Source: Prochlorococcus sp. AG-424-P16 (GTDB lineage: Bacteria > Cyanobacteriota > Cyanobacteriia > PCC-6307 > Cyanobiaceae). From it: a DNA stretch of 44,456 nucleotides. The notes under the pieces were generated by a model. The model was given only the letters and a program-made list of their open reading frames with translations, was not told the DNA's origin and did not search any database. Within the stretch, counting starts at the first letter, position 1. Every line of letters starts with the position of its first letter. Both the position numbers and the translations under genes were made by a program. The stretch is taken from contig QCNI01000011.1 of NCBI GenBank assembly GCA_003213255.1, forward strand, positions 1 through 44,456, read 5' to 3'. This document shows positions 1 to 7,310 of the stretch, in pieces.

Positions 1-476
1 TAAGTAGTCTTATTTCTCTAAGTCATAGAGAGATTTTAAAATTAGGAGAAAAAATGGCTGAGAAAAATATCAAGGTTATTGCTTTACCCCTAACAAATTT
101 TTGGCTGCTCAATCGAAGTAATAAAACTACATCATTAAAAAGACCAGTTGCACCAATAAAGCAATTGCAAAAATCACATGTGGATGTGTCTCTAGGTAGT
201 GATAATGTGCAAGACCCTTGGTACCCATTTGGTAATTTTGACCCCTTTTATATGTTGTCTTGCTCGATACCTATGCTTCAACTAAATCCCTGGGAGAGAA
301 TGACTCTATCTTCTATTTTTTTTGCTCCAAGCAGATTATTAAATTTAAATTGGGATGGTTTAATTAAAAAGGGTTGCCCCGCTGACTTTGTAATTCTAGA
401 TGCACAAAGATGGGCAGATGTTTTTTCGACTTCCTTAAAAAGAAAAGTATATATAAAAGGCGATTTATATTGCTAA
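1..476 (+). CDS. Cytosine deaminase-like amidohydrolase, C-terminal part (cut by window edge)
   Basis: The reading frame is open from base 3 with no stop, so this is the 3' part of a gene that begins before the window; the ATG at 54 is internal. The motif LGSDNVQDPWYPFG matches the metal-binding Asp region of CodA-type cytosine deaminases (E. coli has a very similar DDVFDPWYPLG), and the preceding NRSNKT...RPVAPIKQL block fits the same family. The end (GCPADFVILDA) is the usual amidohydrolase closing strand. Known family role: deamination of cytosine to uracil, or of a related ring compound. The HxH metal motif lies outside the window, so the exact substrate is inferred. An FAD oxidase follows 36 bases downstream on the same strand. 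Confidence 0.8.
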   Translation, partial: SSLISLSHREILKLGEKMAEKNIKVIALPLTNFWLLNRSNKTTSLKRPVAPIKQLQKSHVDVSLGSDNVQDPWYPFGNFDPFYMLSCSIPMLQLNPWERMTLSSIFFAPSRLLNLNWDGLIKKGCPADFVILDAQRWADVFSTSLKRKVYIKGDLYC

Positions 477-512
477 TCGACTAATTTATATAAAACACAA
501 GAAATTTTATTA

Positions 513-1868
513 ATGACATCAAATAGTCTTAAATTTTTAGACAAATTTAAGGAAGTCAAAAACTTAGAGATTATTGAAAGCCAATCCGATGTAAAAAGAC
601 TTTCAAAAGATTTTTATAACTACTCTCCAATCCTTACTGAAAGATTAGAAGAATGTATCGCTGATTTGGTGGTCAGACCTAGTGATCATGATGCTTTAAA
701 GAAAGTAGCAAAAATTTGTTGGGAATTTTCTATCCCTCTTACTCTACGGGGTTCAGGTACCGGCAATTATGGACAAGCTGTTCCATTGTTTAAAGGGGTT
801 GTAATGCAGATGAGCCACTTTAATAAGTTAGAAGAATTTGATCCCGATACTGGTTTTGTGAAAGTACAGTCTGGATGCGTCATGGGAGATTTGAATAAAC
901 AATTAGAAAAATATGGAAGGGAATTAAGGTTGCTTCCTAGTACCTGGAAAACCGCTACAATTGGAGGCTTTATTGCAGGTGGGTCAGGAGGTATCGGGTC
1001 CATCAGGTGGGGATTTTTAAGAGATCCAGGGAATCTTATCGGTTTAGAGGCAGTGACGATGAATGAAAAACCTGATTTATTAAAATTTGATGCTGAAGAA
1101 TCCGAACCTCTAAATCATGCTTATGGGACTAATGGAATAATTACATCTTTATTACTTGCTACTGATATCAAACGTAAGTGGTATTCAATAGTTATCAACT
1201 GTATTGAATTTGAAAAAACAATAGAAATATTAAAAACTCTTACAAGCGCCGCAATTGATCTGAAATTAGGAGCAATTCTTGAAGAAGATATTGTAGATCA
1301 AATGCCAAAATGGTTTAAAAGTAATCCTAGGAGCCACAAGATATTAATTCAATCTACTCTTGGAGGAACAAAAACGATCGAGTTGATTTGTAAAAAATTC
1401 AAAGTTGAATTTACCATCCTTGGGGAAGAAGAAAAACTCGTTAATGGAATTTCTGAAGTCGTATGGAACCATACAACTCTTCATATGAGGTCTAGGGATA
1501 AAAATTGGACGTATTTACAGATGCTTTTGCCACTTAATAACGAACTAGAGCTTATTAATTTTTTGAGAAAAAAATGGGGTAAAAAAGTTCTTTGGCATTT
1601 AGAGGCAGTTTCTCAACAAGGATCACCCCGATTAGCAGCTTTGCCTGTATTAAAGTGGAATGGGATAGATGAATTAAATGAAATAATGGAAGATTGCAGG
1701 AAACTTGGTGCGTTTATTTTTAATCCCCATGTTTTAACTGTCGAAGGCGGAGGCTTAGGAGTGGTTGACTCAGATCAAGTAAAAGCTAAATTAAGATTTG
1801 ATCCTAAAGGGCTACTAAATCCAGGAAAATTAGCAGGCTGGGAAATAAAGGAACAATTTAATATTTAA
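513..1868 (+). CDS. FAD-linked oxidase of the VAO/PCMH family (GlcD-like)
   Basis: A 451-residue protein with an N-terminal FAD-binding PCMH domain. The LRGSGTGNYGQ loop (about residues 78-88) and the stretch around residues 146-168 (TATIGGFIAGGSGGIGS) are typical pyrophosphate and isoalloxazine contacts of this fold. The C-terminus ends in the family-type FDPKGLLNPGKL motif. Relatives include glycolate oxidase subunit GlcD and D-lactate dehydrogenases, but the substrate cannot be read from the sequence. No Fe-S partner subunit is adjacent. It lies 36 bases after the deaminase-like gene, probably in the same transcript, and runs tail to tail with folC with a 5-base gap. Confidence 0.85.
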   Translation: MTSNSLKFLDKFKEVKNLEIIESQSDVKRLSKDFYNYSPILTERLEECIADLVVRPSDHDALKKVAKICWEFSIPLTLRGSGTGNYGQAVPLFKGVVMQMSHFNKLEEFDPDTGFVKVQSGCVMGDLNKQLEKYGRELRLLPSTWKTATIGGFIAGGSGGIGSIRWGFLRDPGNLIGLEAVTMNEKPDLLKFDAEESEPLNHAYGTNGIITSLLLATDIKRKWYSIVINCIEFEKTIEILKTLTSAAIDLKLGAILEEDIVDQMPKWFKSNPRSHKILIQSTLGGTKTIELICKKFKVEFTILGEEEKLVNGISEVVWNHTTLHMRSRDKNWTYLQMLLPLNNELELINFLRKKWGKKVLWHLEAVSQQGSPRLAALPVLKWNGIDELNEIMEDCRKLGAFIFNPHVLTVEGGGLGVVDSDQVKAKLRFDPKGLLNPGKLAGWEIKEQFNI

Positions 1869-1873
1869 CATTT

Positions 1874-3097
1874 TTATTTTTTTGCGAATTTAATAAATTC
1901 AGCAACTAAAAAAATAGAACCTGTTAAAACAGGATGATTATGTGGCCATTTTTCTAGGGAAAATAAATACTTAATGGCAAGTTCAAATGTTTTAAATTCA
2001 ATTATTTTTTGAAAGTCAATTTCTTTATTCTGAGAGAGATCATTTAATTGCCAACTAGGTTGGTTTGGCACTGGCACAAGTAATAAGTGATCATTTTCCT
2101 TTAGAAGTGTTTTTAATATTGCGTAAATATCTTTTTGTCTTTGGACACCTAAAATCCAATAAATTCCTTTATCTTCATTCTCCCAATTGTTTCGCTCATG
2201 AGAGAGTGCTTTTGCCGCGGGATAATTATGCGCACAATCTACAAGGATTTCTTTGTTCAAATAATTTATTATTTCTAGCCTTCCTTCCCAAGCTGTTTTT
2301 TTAAGACCTTCAGATATGTGTTCTTCTTTAATATTAAATCCCAAATTATTCAGCGCTTCAATTGCTCCAACAGCTACTGAAGCATTTTGCTTTTGGAAAA
2401 TCCCTTTTAATCCAAGCTCATAGCTTTTTGAAATTGAATCTTTCCAGATAATTTCCGCTCCAACCTCTTTAACTTTTTCTTTTATTAAATTTTCAACTTT
2501 ACTATTTTGGTTGCAAGATATGACAATTGAGTTTTTTTCAATAACTGCTAATTTTTCTTTGGCAATTTTTTCAATCGTATTTCCAAGAAATTCTTTATGG
2601 TCTAAGCCAATATTCCCAATAGCAATTATTGGTCTAGATTTATGGGCTGTTGTCGCGTCCAATCGTCCCCCTAAGCCAGCTTCAAGAATGAGCAAATCAA
2701 CTTTTTTATTGTCAAAAAAATTAAGTGCGCAGCAAATGATTTTTTCAAAAGGAGTTAATTCTAATGTTGAAAATTTATTTTCTATTAAGCTGTAGATTTT
2801 TTCAAAATCAATTTTGTTAATATTTTTCTTATTAACTCTAATCCTCTCGCATACGTCCAAAAGATGAGGCGATGTCGTAACACCAAAATTCCTTTTAGCT
2901 TCGAAAAGTATACTTTCTAAATACGCCGCTATTGATCCTTTCCCATTGGTTCCAATAATTTGTATCGCTGGGGTATTCTCGCAAGGATTACCAAGTTTTT
3001 GAAGTGCTTGTTTAATTCTTGATAAACCTAACTTGATATTATCCCTTTCATATTTAGATAATAATAATTCAAAATTTTTTAAATTTGCATTTTTCAA
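1874..3097 (-). CDS. folC: Folylpolyglutamate synthase / dihydrofolate synthase
   Basis: A 407-residue Mur-ligase-type enzyme that adds glutamate to dihydropteroate or folates using ATP. The P-loop IGTNGKGS (about residues 48-55), the TSPHL..VCERIRVN block (75-89) and LEAGLGGRLDATT are diagnostic of FolC. The later LVDCAHNYPAA matches the conserved central histidine region. It starts with ATG 11 bases after the argD stop on the same strand, so it is very likely co-transcribed with argD and possibly with the upstream tRNA-Leu. Length is normal for the family. Confidence 0.95.
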   Translation of the reverse strand: MKNANLKNFELLLSKYERDNIKLGLSRIKQALQKLGNPCENTPAIQIIGTNGKGSIAAYLESILFEAKRNFGVTTSPHLLDVCERIRVNKKNINKIDFEKIYSLIENKFSTLELTPFEKIICCALNFFDNKKVDLLILEAGLGGRLDATTAHKSRPIIAIGNIGLDHKEFLGNTIEKIAKEKLAVIEKNSIVISCNQNSKVENLIKEKVKEVGAEIIWKDSISKSYELGLKGIFQKQNASVAVGAIEALNNLGFNIKEEHISEGLKKTAWEGRLEIINYLNKEILVDCAHNYPAAKALSHERNNWENEDKGIYWILGVQRQKDIYAILKTLLKENDHLLLVPVPNQPSWQLNDLSQNKEIDFQKIIEFKTFELAIKYLFSLEKWPHNHPVLTGSIFLVAEFIKFAKK

Positions 3098-3108
3098 AAT
3101 TTAAATTG

Positions 3109-4284
3109 CTATAACTCTCCAAAAATTAAATTTAGCTTATCCAAAAGAATATTAATTTCTCTTCGAGATATAACTAATGGTGGTACGATCCTTACAACGT
3201 TTCCTCCTGCCGGAACTAATAGTAACCCTTTATCAAAAGCTTTTAATGTAATTTTTTTTGCATCAGCATAATCTTCATTGATCACAAGACCTTGTATTAA
3301 ACCTAAACCTCTTTTTTCTGTAATAATATCTGGAAATTTTTTTGACAATTCTTCAAATCCAGCACTTAATTGTACTCCTCTTAGATAAACATTATTGATA
3401 AGATTTCTTCTATTTATTTCTTCTAATACAGTTAGGGCAGCTTTACAGGCAAAAGGGTTCCCCCCAAATGTGCTTGCATGATCTCCTGGATAAAAAATAT
3501 TGGCTTTTTCTTTTACTAATAATGCTCCAATTGCATGACCTCCTCCTAATCCTTTAGCAAGGGTAAATCCATCAGGTTCAATTCCTAAATTCTCATAACC
3601 CCACATTTTCCCAGTTCGACCTACTCCACTTTGAACCTCATCTAAAATGAGAAGAGAATTATATTTATCACATATTTTTCGCAGTTTTTTAAAAAATATT
3701 TTATCTCCAGGAATTACGCCGCCTTCTCCTTGTATTGGTTCAACTAAAACGCCTGAAATTTTTTGATCATTATTTTCACACTCTTCAAATAATTTTTTTA
3801 CTGAATCAAAATCGTTAAATTTAAAAAATTTGAACCCTTGAATCAATGGTTCGAAGCCTTTTTGATATTTGGCCTGTCCAGTAGCACTCAATGCTGCCAG
3901 CGTCCTTCCATGAAAGCTGGACTCTGCTGCAAGAATTATTGATTCTTTACCCTTATTTACTGTATTACCATATTTTTTAATTAATTTAATTGCTGATTCA
4001 TTTGCTTCCGCACCACTGTTGCAAAAGAAGACACTTTTGGCACAACTCATATTCGTTAAAGTTCTGCTTAATTGTTCTTGTTCTTCAATATTATAGAGAT
4101 TAGAAATGTGCTGAATCTTTCTTAGTTGAGTTGATAACCTTTTTCTTAAAACTCTATCACTATGTCCAAGACTACAAGTTGCTATACCAGCGACTGCATC
4201 AAGATACTTTTTACCTTTTTTGTCCCATAACCAACAACCTTTTCCTTTTTTGAAAGATATATCGAATCTATTATAGGTATTCAT
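3109..4284 (-). CDS. argD: Acetylornithine aminotransferase
   Basis: A PLP-dependent class III aminotransferase of arginine biosynthesis (N-acetylglutamate semialdehyde to N-acetylornithine). With the start used here it has 391 residues: NSGAEAN at about 89-95, LDEVQSGVGRTG at about 214, and the PLP lysine in TLAKGLGGG at about 244. The frame stays open upstream through the tRNA-Leu gene, and calling the start at 4365 would add 27 residues that are only translated tRNA. The ATG at 4284 gives MNTYNRF, the N-terminus expected for cyanobacterial ArgD. That ATG is only 5 bases after the tRNA 3' end, leaving no room for a ribosome-binding site outside the tRNA. Confidence 0.95.
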   Translation of the reverse strand: MNTYNRFDISFKKGKGCWLWDKKGKKYLDAVAGIATCSLGHSDRVLRKRLSTQLRKIQHISNLYNIEEQEQLSRTLTNMSCAKSVFFCNSGAEANESAIKLIKKYGNTVNKGKESIILAAESSFHGRTLAALSATGQAKYQKGFEPLIQGFKFFKFNDFDSVKKLFEECENNDQKISGVLVEPIQGEGGVIPGDKIFFKKLRKICDKYNSLLILDEVQSGVGRTGKMWGYENLGIEPDGFTLAKGLGGGHAIGALLVKEKANIFYPGDHASTFGGNPFACKAALTVLEEINRRNLINNVYLRGVQLSAGFEELSKKFPDIITEKRGLGLIQGLVINEDYADAKKITLKAFDKGLLLVPAGGNVVRIVPPLVISRREINILLDKLNLIFGEL

Positions 4285-4289
4285 CAAAG

Positions 4290-4371
4290 TGGGAGCGGTC
4301 GGACTTGAACCGACATACCCGAAGGTGCCGCATTTTGAGTGCGGTGCGTCTACCAATTCCACCACGCTCCC
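4290..4371 (-). tRNA. tRNA-Leu (CAA anticodon)
   Basis: Read on the minus strand this folds as a complete class II tRNA of 82 bases. The acceptor stem GGGAGCG pairs with CGCTCCC, and A73 is the discriminator. The anticodon stem CCGCA/TGCGG encloses the loop CTCAAAA, which places CAA at positions 34-36. There is a long variable arm typical of Leu, and the T-arm is GTCGG TTCAAGT CCGAC. CCA is not encoded. argD begins 5 bases downstream. The anticodon reads UUG codons. Confidence 0.97.
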
Positions 4372-4398
4372 AAGGCTTTTGCAAAAATGAACTTTTTT

Positions 4399-4404
4399 AT
4401 TATA
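4399..4404 (-). promoter_or_regulatory. Likely -10 box of the tRNA-Leu/argD/folC unit
   Basis: On the minus strand this reads TATAAT, a perfect -10 hexamer, 27 bases before the tRNA 5' end. That would put transcription start near 4392 and give a leader of about 20 bases. No good -35 element is visible, which is common in this AT-rich genome type. Assigned by position and consensus only. Confidence 0.55.
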
Positions 4405-4565
4405 ACAAAAATTAACTTATTGACTATTGTTTTTGTCGATGAATAGTAATCAATATAACGTTTGTTATTAGCTAATCTTTTCGTTAAAAGCATAGAATTA
4501 TGTATATTGAATTTCTGACAATAATTAGGATTATAATGTGCAAATAAACATTAACGATACAAGTA

Positions 4566-4610
4566 TGTAACAGTTTTTACAGCATAAAACTATTTTTGGG
4601 GAAATAAGCT
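4566..4610 (+). promoter_or_regulatory. Candidate NtcA-activated promoter
   Basis: TGTAACAGTTTTTACA (4566-4581) fits TGTA-N8-TACA, the palindromic core of NtcA sites (GTA-N8-TAC). It is followed 24 bases after the TAC by TAAGCT (4605-4610), which fits the TAN3T -10 form. If transcription starts near 4616, the site centre lies near -42, the normal position of an NtcA class II activator site. The first ATG of the tiny dicistron is at 4653, which leaves a leader of about 37 bases. Binding is inferred from pattern and spacing. Confidence 0.5.
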
Positions 4611-4652
4611 TCATATTCAGTAATATTATGTTATTTTAAAAGAAAAAGCTAA

Positions 4653-4760
4653 ATGACTGAAATTAAATCAAAAAATTTATCTTTAAGATTTGTTCCCTAT
4701 CTTTTCATTGCAGTCACTATTTTGACAGCATTTGGATCTAATAGCGGAACATGGGCATGA
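4653..4760 (+). CDS. Tiny predicted membrane protein, 35 residues (first of a dicistron)
   Basis: A 35-codon ORF starting with ATG: a basic N-terminus (MTEIKSKNLSLRF), then one hydrophobic segment (about residues 14-27, VPYLFIAVTILTAF) and a short polar tail GSNSGTWA. I do not recognise it as any known small photosystem or cytochrome b6f subunit. Its stop overlaps the start of the next ORF in an ATGA junction (4757-4760), a sign of translational coupling. It follows a candidate NtcA promoter. It could be a real small protein or a chance ORF. The overlap with a second membrane ORF and the promoter spacing favour a real gene. Confidence 0.5.
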   Translation: MTEIKSKNLSLRFVPYLFIAVTILTAFGSNSGTWA

Positions 4761-4867
4761 ATGATTTCAAGATTAGTGGTTTAAATAAAATTTGGTCTAG
4801 TCGCTTTTTAGTGTTATTTATTTTACTTTTAGGTTGTATTTCACTCATCAATATCTCTTACGTTTAA
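4757..4867 (+). CDS. Tiny predicted membrane protein, 36 residues (second of a dicistron)
   Basis: A 36-codon ORF whose ATG overlaps the stop of the previous ORF by 4 bases. The N-terminal part (MNDFKISGLNKIWSSRF) is polar and basic, followed by a single hydrophobic helix (about residues 18-34, LVLFILLLGCISLINIS). The piece NKIWSSRF loosely recalls the AEIWNGRFAM core of high-light-inducible (Hli) proteins, but the Glu and Asn chlorophyll ligands are not conserved, so I do not call it an Hli protein. It ends 30 bases from the convergent murA stop. Function unknown. Confidence 0.5.
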   Translation: MNDFKISGLNKIWSSRFLVLFILLLGCISLINISYV

Positions 4868-4897
4868 ATATTTAACGATCCTGAAACCTTTTGCAAT

Positions 4898-6268
4898 TTA
4901 GGCCACTTCATATCGAGGAATATCTGCAGGGTCTGAACTAGTCTTAAATTCTTTATTTTTCGAAGTTTTTTTGTTAAATTCTCTGGTTATTTTTATACCC
5001 AATATTTTTAGTTTTGATTCAAAATTTTCATATCCTCTATCCAAATGCTCTAAACCAGAAATTGAACTAGTTCCCTCAGCTATAATCCCAGCAATTATTA
5101 ATGCAGCTGAAGACCTCAAATCAGATCCAACTAGGTCCATCCCCTTAATTTTTTTAACACCTTTGATGTGAGCTATGTTTTTGTTTAATTTTATATTCGC
5201 CCCCATTTTGTTAAGTAAATGAACATGGTTCATTCTGTTTTCGAAAATTGTTTCTGTTATCTTTGATTCACCATTTGCGATTGCCATTAAAGTTGTAAAT
5301 GGTGCTTGCAAATCAGTTGGAAATCCTGGGAAAGGAGCTGTTTCAATATCTACCCCTTTGATCTTATTACAGTTGATTGTAATTGAATTACCTTTAATCG
5401 TAATTTTACTTCCACTCTCTTGAAGCTTATTCGTGACAGCTTCAAGATGATTAGGAATTACAGGAGAAATTGTTATCGAAGAGGAAGTCGCAGCAGCAGC
5501 TATTAAAAAAGTGCCAGCCTCTATTCGATCTGGAATTACTTTATGACTACAACCACATAGCTCATTAACTCCATCAATAATTATTTTTTCTTTGCCAGAG
5601 TCGTAAATTTTTGCCCCCATTTTATTTAGCATTTGGCAAAGATCCTGAATTTCAGGTTCTCTTGCAGCATTTTCAATCGTAGTTCTTCCCTCTGCTAATG
5701 ATGCGGCCATTATTAAAGTTTCTGTGGCTCCTACACTTGGGCATTTTAATTTGATATGGGTACCAATTAATCTGCTTTTATCTCCTTTTATATTTGCTTT
5801 GACAATTTCTTCTTCAATAAGAATTTCCGCTCCTAGTGCTTTTAGCCCGTTAATGTGCTCATCTATTGGCCTTGAACCAATATTGCACCCTCCAGGCAAA
5901 GGGACTTTAGCCTCTCCAAATTTACTTAATATCGGGCCGATACAAAAGAAACTTGCTCTTAGTCCATTAACAAGTTCATATGGAAGTTCTTTAATAGAAA
6001 TATCTTGTGAATCTATCTCTAATTTATTGTTTTTTTCTACTATTTTAACCCCTAAATTTCTAAGGATATTAGCCATTTTTTCAATATCAGTGAGGCGAGG
6101 AACATTCTGAAGAACTATTCTTTCATTAGTTAGTAATGATGCAGCAAGCAAAACTAAGGCCGAATTTTTCGCACCACTTATTTCAACGATTCCATTTAAT
6201 TTGCCTTGGCCAAAAATCTTTAAATTTTGTGATTTAAGATATGACTTATTTTTGCTACCGCAAATCAT
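4898..6268 (-). CDS. murA: UDP-N-acetylglucosamine 1-carboxyvinyltransferase
   Basis: A 456-residue enolpyruvyl transferase that makes the first committed step of peptidoglycan synthesis (PEP plus UDP-GlcNAc). It has the ISGAKNSALVLLAASLL opening (about residues 30-46, with the conserved Lys), and the PEP-reactive Cys at about residue 128 in PGGCNIGSRPIDEH. This is the fosfomycin-sensitive Cys form, not the Asp variant. The internal repeat of the EPSP-synthase-like fold is present (FPTDLQAP). It is transcribed alone, with a 210-base gap upstream, and faces the tiny dicistron tail to tail. Confidence 0.96.
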   Translation of the reverse strand: MICGSKNKSYLKSQNLKIFGQGKLNGIVEISGAKNSALVLLAASLLTNERIVLQNVPRLTDIEKMANILRNLGVKIVEKNNKLEIDSQDISIKELPYELVNGLRASFFCIGPILSKFGEAKVPLPGGCNIGSRPIDEHINGLKALGAEILIEEEIVKANIKGDKSRLIGTHIKLKCPSVGATETLIMAASLAEGRTTIENAAREPEIQDLCQMLNKMGAKIYDSGKEKIIIDGVNELCGCSHKVIPDRIEAGTFLIAAAATSSSITISPVIPNHLEAVTNKLQESGSKITIKGNSITINCNKIKGVDIETAPFPGFPTDLQAPFTTLMAIANGESKITETIFENRMNHVHLLNKMGANIKLNKNIAHIKGVKKIKGMDLVGSDLRSSAALIIAGIIAEGTSSISGLEHLDRGYENFESKLKILGIKITREFNKKTSKNKEFKTSSDPADIPRYEVA

Positions 6269-6478
6269 TAAGACTTAACTTATTAGATTCATGATGACAA
6301 ACGAAAATTAGTAAGTCCACCCTATGTAACGTCTTGAATATTAATTAAAAGTGAAAATGTATTTTTTTATTTCTTGGGAAATAAAAATTTAATAAATAAT
6401 TGATCAAAATATTTATGTAATTAAAATATAGTTGATAACGAATTTTTAAAATTACTCATAGAAAATACTTTTTTAAAA

Positions 6479-7303
6479 ATAACTAGTAAGAACAATAATC
6501 TAGTTAAAAGATTTAGATCATTTAAAAGCGGATCCTCTCGCAAAGATAAAAAATTTTTTTGTATAGAAGGTACTCATCTAATTGAGGAATTGCTTAAGTC
6601 TGGAAATTCTCCTTCCAAAATTTTAGTTACTGAAAAATGGCTAAAAAAGAACCAAAATCTTAGCAAACAGTTTGATGAATCATTATTAACTTTGGTCTCT
6701 GAGGAGGTTTTAGCTTCTGCGATTTCAACAGTTAATCCAGATGGCATCGCAGCATTAGTAGAAATTTCATCGATACCTAATTATCAATTCAATAGTAAAG
6801 ACGATTTTATTCTTGTTCTTGATAGAATTCAAGACCCTGGGAATATGGGTAATCTTTTTAGAACTGCTTTAGCTGCTGGTGTCAATGCAATTTTTTTAGC
6901 TGGAGGTGCGCACCCATTAAGCCAAAAAGTATTAAGAGCATCAACTGGCGCGGTCTTTAATCTCCCATTTAAAAGATATGAGGGCACTGAAGAAGAAATA
7001 ATAAATTCTTTATTAAAGTCTTTATCTGAATTATCAAATGAGGGATTTAAGATTTTTTCCACTAGTAGCTTTAATAAAAGCTCAAATAAACCTTCAAAAC
7101 CATACTGGGAAATTGATTGGACTAAGTCTACTGTCTTGATTTTAGGTAATGAAGGTCAAGGTATTCATAAAAAAATTCAAGAAGCTTTTAATGAAACAAT
7201 TACAATTCCGCATAGTGAGCTTGTAGAATCATTGAATGTGGCTTGTGTTGCAGTTCCGTTATTACTAGAACGAAAAAGAGTCGCATACACCTCTCATAAA
7301 TAA
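6479..7303 (+). CDS. SpoU/TrmH-family RNA 2'-O-methyltransferase (start codon uncertain)
   Basis: A SPOUT-fold methyltransferase for rRNA or tRNA ribose. Visible are motif 1 (VLDRIQDPGNMGNLFRTA), motif 2 (LILGNEGQGI) and motif 3 (SLNVACVAVPLLLE), all typical of SpoU. The first canonical start in frame is TTG at 6590, but the N-terminal substrate-binding domain clearly continues upstream: ITSKNNNLVKRFRSFK, then FFCIEGTHLIEELL. The frame is open back to 6425 and contains no ATG, GTG or TTG before 6590. I place the start at the ATA (6479) where relatives begin with Met-x-Thr-Ser, giving 274 residues; this is an inference. lpd follows after 7 bases. Confidence 0.85.
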   Translation: MTSKNNNLVKRFRSFKSGSSRKDKKFFCIEGTHLIEELLKSGNSPSKILVTEKWLKKNQNLSKQFDESLLTLVSEEVLASAISTVNPDGIAALVEISSIPNYQFNSKDDFILVLDRIQDPGNMGNLFRTALAAGVNAIFLAGGAHPLSQKVLRASTGAVFNLPFKRYEGTEEEIINSLLKSLSELSNEGFKIFSTSSFNKSSNKPSKPYWEIDWTKSTVLILGNEGQGIHKKIQEAFNETITIPHSELVESLNVACVAVPLLLERKRVAYTSHK

Positions 7304-7310
7304 ATAAAAA

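Noticed and set aside
767..1003. Minus-strand ORF inside the FAD oxidase gene
   Set aside because: It is the antisense shadow of a well-supported gene and has no recognisable protein features. The same applies to other antisense ORFs, such as those inside murA, lpd and ftsH.
4285..4365. N-terminal extension of argD from an ATG at 4365
   Set aside because: The extra 27 residues are a translation of the tRNA-Leu gene, not protein.
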